Source: Dyadobacter sp. SG02 (GTDB lineage: Bacteria; Bacteroidota; Bacteroidia; Cytophagales; Spirosomataceae). Taken from it: a stretch of DNA of 64,000 nt. Positions 59,687 through 64,000 of this stretch are shown here, piece by piece (positions within the stretch are counted from its first letter, which is position 1; every line of letters starts with the position of its first letter). The stretch is taken from NCBI RefSeq assembly GCF_900109045.1, contig NZ_FNYL01000021.1, forward strand, positions 60,233 through 124,232. The letters run 5' to 3'. Below the pieces are notes generated by a model that was not told the origin of the DNA, did no database searches, and saw only the letters and a program-made list of their open reading frames with translations. Position numbers and translations under genes: made by a program.

Positions 59687-60952
59687 TTACAATGCCTCAA
59701 AAACCGGTTTACCTCCTGATTGCAGGCTAACATTTCGCAAGGAACCTGTGCCACGAAACCCAAATGCTACGCCCAGAATTTTGATCGGGCGATTGGGAAC
59801 GGGAAACTCGAAAGCCTGGTGCCCATTGATCGCGTAACGGATCTTCCCGCCCGAAGACGCGCACGAGACGCGCACCCATTCTGAAAAATCAACGCCTAAT
59901 GCCGATAAATCAGCTTTTTTACCTGAAACGTAATCATCCACGCTCATCAGATTAAGGTCGGAAACACATCCTTTCGCAGATAATGGGATGACTATCGGCA
60001 TATCGTCGGTCATAAGGGAAATGTAGGTCAACTGGCAAGCGGCGGCCCCTTCACTGTATTCATGTTTGATTTCAGTCGAAAACGTAAAGTTGCTGAGCGA
60101 TACCGGCTCGAAATTACCAACATTGAAATATTTGATTAATGGCGGCTCGGGTTGAAGAGCAATGTTTTTCTCTTCAATCGCCGAGGCACTGGTTCCAATG
60201 CCGTCTGCATGCAGAAACTCTTCCTTTTTCAGATAAACCGGCATTTTGGGTTGATCAATTAACCCCGACCAGCCGTCGGTCCCCACAACCAGTTTATGCT
60301 CCTGAACTACCTGATCGCCGATCAGCAATTTGGCCCGATAGCTACCGGGCTCATAATACACCGAAGTATGCTTATGCAGGTTTTTATCCACCAGCACCCT
60401 TTTAGTGGCATCCCAGGATTGCTGGATAAATACCGAATCCGTCGGCGAAGACGAGGCGTCGTAGGTAAATATGACTGAGTTAGGGATTCCACGTGTTACA
60501 GAACGGCTTTCGAAAGTATAAGCGCTCTTTTCCAGTTGCGGTTCTCCTTTATCGAATGCAAGCATACTCGCCAGAATGACGACCACCACGGCCGTAGCGA
60601 TCCAGGCCAGCCGCTTCCAGCTCCGGGGCTTATGCGTGACGGCTACGGGAGGCACTTCCTCTGCACATTCCGCCACAGCAGGCTTGCTTTGCCTGACAAA
60701 TGCACGCCAATCGTCCGAGCCTGCAAAACGTGCAAGCGTGTTCAGCGTGGTGCCGCTGGGCAAATGGTTATACTCGGTTCTCCCCCAAATGCGGCGGAGC
60801 GTGCTCGTGCTTAGCGATACGCCGGTTTCGTTGAGAATCAGCTCGCTCAGGTTTTCGAAATCGGCCGTTTGCCAGCCGTCTGCCGGGCCCCAGCCTAGTT
60901 TATCCTCGATGACAGCCTTACACCGCTGCAATTCATTTATTTCAGAAACCAT
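59687..60952 (-). CDS. Membrane-anchored helix-turn-helix protein with periplasmic domain
   Basis: 421 residues. The N-terminal ~90 residues look like a winged or XRE-type HTH (FENLSELILNETGVSLSTSTLRRIWG). A single membrane helix (about 113-132, AWIATAVVVVILASMLAF) is followed by a ~290-residue beta-rich periplasmic region with a PKD-like part (SRSVTRGIPNSVIFTYDASS) and later WVRVSCASSGGKIRYAINGH. This is the layout of a membrane-tethered transcription factor. The gene's own upstream region holds three tandem 10-bp repeats, so it may regulate itself and the divergent gene. I cannot name it. Confidence 0.75.
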   Translation of the reverse strand: MVSEINELQRCKAVIEDKLGWGPADGWQTADFENLSELILNETGVSLSTSTLRRIWGRTEYNHLPSGTTLNTLARFAGSDDWRAFVRQSKPAVAECAEEVPPVAVTHKPRSWKRLAWIATAVVVVILASMLAFDKGEPQLEKSAYTFESRSVTRGIPNSVIFTYDASSSPTDSVFIQQSWDATKRVLVDKNLHKHTSVYYEPGSYRAKLLIGDQVVQEHKLVVGTDGWSGLIDQPKMPVYLKKEEFLHADGIGTSASAIEEKNIALQPEPPLIKYFNVGNFEPVSLSNFTFSTEIKHEYSEGAAACQLTYISLMTDDMPIVIPLSAKGCVSDLNLMSVDDYVSGKKADLSALGVDFSEWVRVSCASSGGKIRYAINGHQAFEFPVPNRPIKILGVAFGFRGTGSLRNVSLQSGGKPVFEAL

Positions 60953-60968
60953 TGTGAATGAGCGTGAT

Positions 60969-60998
60969 AAAACTTGACAAAACTTGACCAGAACTTGA
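60969..60998. repeat. Three tandem 10-bp repeats
   Basis: AAAACTTGAC (60969-60978), AAAACTTGAC (60979-60988) and the diverged CAGAACTTGA (60989-60998). The period equals one DNA turn, so a protein could bind the same face three times. They start 17 bases upstream of the tethered HTH gene's ATG and within the divergent promoter region. Confidence 0.75.
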
Positions 60999-61022
60999 AA
61001 ACCACTTTATCCACGGCCTTAC

Positions 61023-61030
61023 TATGTTTG
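61023..61030 (+). promoter_or_regulatory. -7-like element for the beta-helix protein
   Basis: TATGTTTG matches TAnnTTTG, 60 bases before the ATG at 61091. The nearest upstream TTG is 25 bases away, longer than usual, and belongs to the third tandem repeat, so the repeats overlap the -33 region. Confidence 0.38.
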
Positions 61031-61090
61031 AACCAACAAAGGAAATAGCCGGCCGGCCCTGTACTCAAACGACCAACAAATATTTAAAAG

Positions 61091-62107
61091 ATGCACAAAT
61101 TAAGCTATTTATTGTCCATTATAGTACTGCTCGCCATCCATCAGTTACAAGCGCAAACAGTTCATGTAAATGCCACCACTGGCAACGACGCAGCTAGTGG
61201 TAAAGTCGAAACGCCGGTAGCGACGTTGCAGCGGGCCGTCGAGCTCGCCAAAACATTTAAACCGGGCGAAAGTGTGACGATCAAAGTCGCGCCCGGGCTC
61301 TATACGCTGCGTGACCAGGTCGTGATCGACAAGCGCAATACCGACGAGGCCTGGCTTACCATCGAAGCGGCAGCTATGCCCGACGATGCGGATTGGAAGC
61401 CCGCACAAATGCCGGTAATCCAGTCGGTGTCGGCGAATAATAACAAAACCCAGTTCCAGCATGCCGTCGGGTTTCTGGTAGCAGCCGACCACGTGCGTAT
61501 CCGCGGGCTGAAATTTCTCGGTAACGGCAATCCGGAAGTACAGTACTACTACCCGGTGAGCCGCAAGGACTCGACGCTGACGGGCCTGGACATTTCACAA
61601 TGCTATTTCATCGGCGAACGCAATTCCGCCCCTATCCAGGGCAGTATCTGGGCACACGGCTCTGGTATTCATGTCGATCATTGCATTTTTTATGGTACCA
61701 AGAATGCGCTGCTCCTTTTTATGGCCATCAGGGATTTTTCACTTAAAAACTCCGTGATAGTGGGCGCCTACGAGTCGGCGGTATGGTTCGGGACTTTTCA
61801 TGAGCCATTTGTATTTGAAAACAATATTGTGGCCAACTCGGAATACCTGTGGCTCCGCGCCGACAAGACGCTTCCGAAATACCATTTCAAAAACTGCCTT
61901 TTTACAGATTTGAAACATGAAATGGGCCACTATGGGCAGAATGGCGCGGTGCCAGCCGAACAGAACGCGCATTCCGAAGAACGGGTCGCGCGCTCCGGTA
62001 AACTGCTGCTCAGCGAAGTCGCTACCAATGGCTTGCCCCGCGATTACCTTAACCCACTCCCCAATTCCGCCGGGAAAGAACTCAATGCCGGCATTTTTAA
62101 GAAATAA
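61091..62107 (+). CDS. Secreted right-handed beta-helix protein (polysaccharide-lyase-like)
   Basis: 338 residues. A signal peptide (about 1-21, ending LQAQ), then a DUF1565-type start (VHVNATTGNDAASGKVETPVATLQRAV) and repeated rung motifs (FLVAADHVRIRGLKFLG, DISQCYFIGERN, HVDHCIFYG, FSLKNSVIVG). Such proteins often process or bind polysaccharides. The catalytic centre cannot be read. It is followed after 30 bases by another secreted protein and may be regulated from the divergent HTH promoter. Confidence 0.85.
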   Translation: MHKLSYLLSIIVLLAIHQLQAQTVHVNATTGNDAASGKVETPVATLQRAVELAKTFKPGESVTIKVAPGLYTLRDQVVIDKRNTDEAWLTIEAAAMPDDADWKPAQMPVIQSVSANNNKTQFQHAVGFLVAADHVRIRGLKFLGNGNPEVQYYYPVSRKDSTLTGLDISQCYFIGERNSAPIQGSIWAHGSGIHVDHCIFYGTKNALLLFMAIRDFSLKNSVIVGAYESAVWFGTFHEPFVFENNIVANSEYLWLRADKTLPKYHFKNCLFTDLKHEMGHYGQNGAVPAEQNAHSEERVARSGKLLLSEVATNGLPRDYLNPLPNSAGKELNAGIFKK

Positions 62108-62137
62108 CCTCACATTAACACATTTGAATCATTAGCC

Positions 62138-63271
62138 ATGAAAAAATTCATTTTAGTCGCGCTCAGTTGCATCGCATTCACAGCATTCGGCCAGAAGAAA
62201 CCCAAAACCGCGGAAAAGAATACCGACATATGGGTACCTCTCAAAAGCGAAAACTGGGATGCGCCGGGGGCCAATGCGGAATTTACTACGCACGACGGTC
62301 GTCCGGTATTGAAAGTCCTTCCCAAGCAAGGCCAGGTGATTTTGAAAAACACGACGTTTTCCAACGGCACCATCGAGTTCGACTACATTCCCACCGACCA
62401 GCGGTTTGCGTCCTTCTATTTCAGGTATAAGGATAGCAAGGAAACCGAGCTGTTCTACTTCCGCACGCACCGCGCAGGCGACTCGACGGGCATCGAGGCC
62501 GTCCAGTACACGCCCAATATCGATGGTGTGAACCTTTGGGACCTCCTGCCGCAATACCAGGGGAAGGCCTATTTCCAGAACAAAACCTGGAACCATGTCA
62601 AACTGATCGCGTCGGGCTACCAATTGCGGGTATTTGTGAACGATATGCAACGGCCTACGATGGAAGTTCCGCGGATGGAGGGCAATGTAACCGAGGGCAC
62701 GCTCGCGTTTGAAGGTGAAGGGATCGTTTCGAACCTGGTGATCAAACCGGGCCTGACAGAGGGACTTCCCGCGTACGAGGGTACGGACCCGGTTGCGCAC
62801 GACCCGCGCTATTTGCGGAAGTGGCAAGTCAGCGAACCAGCCATTTTGCCCAAAAATGTAGATTTCAGCCTGGATTACCTGCCCAAAACCGAAACACCCT
62901 GGGCGCCGATTTGGGCAGAAAGAAGAGGGATGATCAACCTTACCCGAAAGTTCGGTATGAGCAAGGAGCGCCGGATTGTTTGGTTGAAACTCAATATCAA
63001 CTCTAAAATCGACCAGAAAAAGAAGATCGCGATGGGTTTCAGCGACGATGTGTGGGTGTTCCTGAACGGCCGTTACTTGTATGTCGACAAAAACACATTC
63101 GGTTCTCCCATTATGAAAGAACCGGCAGGGCGGTGCTCCGTTGAAAACACCTCATTTGTAATACCCTTCAAAGCAGGTAAAAACGAGCTGATGGTAGCAT
63201 TGGCCAACGATTTCTACGGCTGGGCACTAATCGCGCGGCTGGAAGATTTGGATGGCATTACGGTGGAATGA
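62138..63271 (+). CDS. Secreted protein with concanavalin-like domain (DUF1080-related)
   Basis: 377 residues. A signal peptide (about 1-19, ending FGQK) precedes a jelly-roll domain (about 30-205: TTFSNGTIEFDYIP, FYFRYKDSKETELFYFRTHRAG, NKTWNHVKLIASGYQLRVFVND). This resembles the 3-keto-disaccharide hydrolase/DUF1080 group. A second beta-rich part (about 240-377) contains DDVWVFLNGRYLYVDKN, as in carbohydrate-binding modules. It may act on glycans with the neighbouring beta-helix protein. Enzymatic activity not shown. Confidence 0.78.
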   Translation: MKKFILVALSCIAFTAFGQKKPKTAEKNTDIWVPLKSENWDAPGANAEFTTHDGRPVLKVLPKQGQVILKNTTFSNGTIEFDYIPTDQRFASFYFRYKDSKETELFYFRTHRAGDSTGIEAVQYTPNIDGVNLWDLLPQYQGKAYFQNKTWNHVKLIASGYQLRVFVNDMQRPTMEVPRMEGNVTEGTLAFEGEGIVSNLVIKPGLTEGLPAYEGTDPVAHDPRYLRKWQVSEPAILPKNVDFSLDYLPKTETPWAPIWAERRGMINLTRKFGMSKERRIVWLKLNINSKIDQKKKIAMGFSDDVWVFLNGRYLYVDKNTFGSPIMKEPAGRCSVENTSFVIPFKAGKNELMVALANDFYGWALIARLEDLDGITVE

Positions 63272-63383
63272 AGGAAGGAGGAAAGAGGAAGGGCAGGTCA
63301 AAAGGAAAGGGACGTAGGTAAATAGTTATTTAATGTTACTTACTGGTCGGAGACCAGTTGTCGCTCGGGGCTGACCCAAAAGC

Positions 63384-63423
63384 AAAAAGCCCTTTTTCTA
63401 CTATGTAGAGCGAGGGCTTTTTT
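63384..63423. terminator. Long hairpin before the transposase gene
   Basis: AAAAAGCCCT (63384-63393) pairs with AGGGCTTTTT (63413-63422), and an inner TCTAC-tat-GTAGA stem caps it. T-rich on both strands, so it can stop transcription in either direction, including read-through into the transposase. Confidence 0.75.
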
Positions 63424-63451
63424 GTATTTTTAATTACGACATTAGAAATAC

Positions 63452-64000
63452 ATGGGCAAGATAAAAAAATCTGTTGTTTTTAAGGAATATGACCCCGGGC
63501 AATTGCTATTGTTGCCCCCTTCACTGGAAGAGCTGATCCCACAGGCACATTTGGTCCGGGTTGTCAACCAGGTTGTCGAACGAATGGACATCAGCGAGCT
63601 GGTCAACCTTTACGAAGGTGGTGGCACCAGCGCCTACCATCCACGGATGCTGCTGAAAGTGTTGTTGTACGCATATTGCATGAAAATATACACGGGCAGG
63701 AAGATAGCCCGTGCGCTGGCGCAGGATATCCATTTTTTCTGGTTGAGTGGCATGTCCCGTCCCGACTTCCGGACGATCAACCGGTTCCGCAGCGGCAAGG
63801 CCAAAGAATCCATCCAGGTCCTGTTCAGCTCGATGCTGGTGTTTTTAATGGAACATGGCTATATCAAAATGGAAAACTACTTCTGTGACGGCAGCACTTT
63901 TTCGGCTGATGCGAACAAGCATAAGATGGTCTGGAAGAAAAATGCCCAGCGCTACAAAGCTTCGGCAGAACAAAAATGCAGACAGCTGCTCAAAGAGATC
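63452..64000 (+). CDS. IS1182-family transposase, N-terminal part
   Basis: 183 codons are visible; the frame is open to the window edge. The N-terminus has GQLLLLPPSLEELIPQAHLV, the DUF772-type region with STSAYHPRMLLKVLLYAYC and RPDFRTINRFR, and a catalytic-core start (YFCDGSTFSADANKHKMVW, with a candidate first Asp). This order matches IS1182/IS5-group transposases. Whether it is intact cannot be judged. Confidence 0.88.
   Translation, partial: MGKIKKSVVFKEYDPGQLLLLPPSLEELIPQAHLVRVVNQVVERMDISELVNLYEGGGTSAYHPRMLLKVLLYAYCMKIYTGRKIARALAQDIHFFWLSGMSRPDFRTINRFRSGKAKESIQVLFSSMLVFLMEHGYIKMENYFCDGSTFSADANKHKMVWKKNAQRYKASAEQKCRQLLKEI

Larger units (their letters stand above)
63343..64000 (+). mobile_element. 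IS1182-like insertion sequence, left part (truncated by the window)
   Basis: The transposase starts at 63452 and runs off the window. The left end is uncertain. A palindrome CTGGTC-gga-GACCAG (63343-63357) and a long hairpin (63384-63422) lie between the previous gene's stop (63271) and the transposase, and the preceding 45 bases are purine-rich. The terminal repeat cannot be fixed without the right end. Confidence 0.4.

Noticed and set aside
1..64000. CRISPR arrays, rRNA and tRNA genes, phage genes
   Set aside because: No spaced repeats, rRNA signatures, tRNA cloverleaf or phage structural genes were recognised by eye.

Overview
The window looks like chromosome of a Bacteroidota species in the Cytophagales, most likely Dyadobacter or a close relative in the Spirosomaceae. 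Grounds: moderate-to-high G+C, a type IX secretion sorting domain, promoter-like TTG / TAnnTTTG signals, anti-sigma proteins with TonB tails, two-component-propeller histidine kinases, and LytTR, DUF3037, HipA_2 and DUF4202 proteins. No rRNA, tRNA or CRISPR array was seen. The genus is an inference; no database was searched.

Layout. 1-2774: the end of an EcsC-like gene, then a complete MCE/Mla-type lipid ABC transporter (permease, ATPase, MCE protein). 2880-5400: a stand-alone Hpt protein and two family 2 glycosyltransferases. 5577-9306: a compact, overlapping partner-switching operon (small membrane protein, receiver-PP2C phosphatase, STAS protein, Bergerat-fold ATPase) ending in an acyltransferase. 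9338-30482: a large exopolysaccharide locus with many glycosyltransferases, two flippases, one Wzy-like polymerase, a Wzc-like protein, a half-length TolC-like protein, acyl and fucosyl transferases, a sugar-phosphate initiating transferase with a degenerate receiver domain, a response regulator, and an embedded hybrid histidine kinase.

30825-34536: an ECF-type sigma factor with overlapping anti-sigma/TonB gene, divergent from a von Willebrand A protein. 34585-36462: a zeta-toxin-like kinase with a small partner, a DUF4202 protein and a lipoprotein. 36544-48913: an alpha-glucan/trehalose region. A response regulator and a TreY-MalQ fusion lie on the minus strand, divergent from glgE, treS-maltokinase and glgB. 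TreS makes maltose from trehalose, the kinase makes maltose 1-phosphate, GlgE polymerises it and GlgB branches the product. TreY acts on the reducing end of glucan to make maltooligosyl-trehalose, and MalQ remodels chains. TreZ is not in the window.

49022-53772: a visibly A+T-richer block of secreted or surface proteins, including small peptides not obvious from long-frame searches. 54044-58427: a very large sensor kinase and its LytTR regulator. 58432-63271: a DUF3037/HipA-like pair, a membrane-tethered helix-turn-helix protein whose upstream region carries three tandem 10-bp repeats, and two secreted carbohydrate-type proteins. 63343-64000: the start of an IS1182-like insertion sequence cut by the window edge.

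Several starts were moved from the longest open frame to an internal ATG because the upstream codon was TTG or GTG, overlapped a neighbouring gene, or (28167) coincided with a promoter element.
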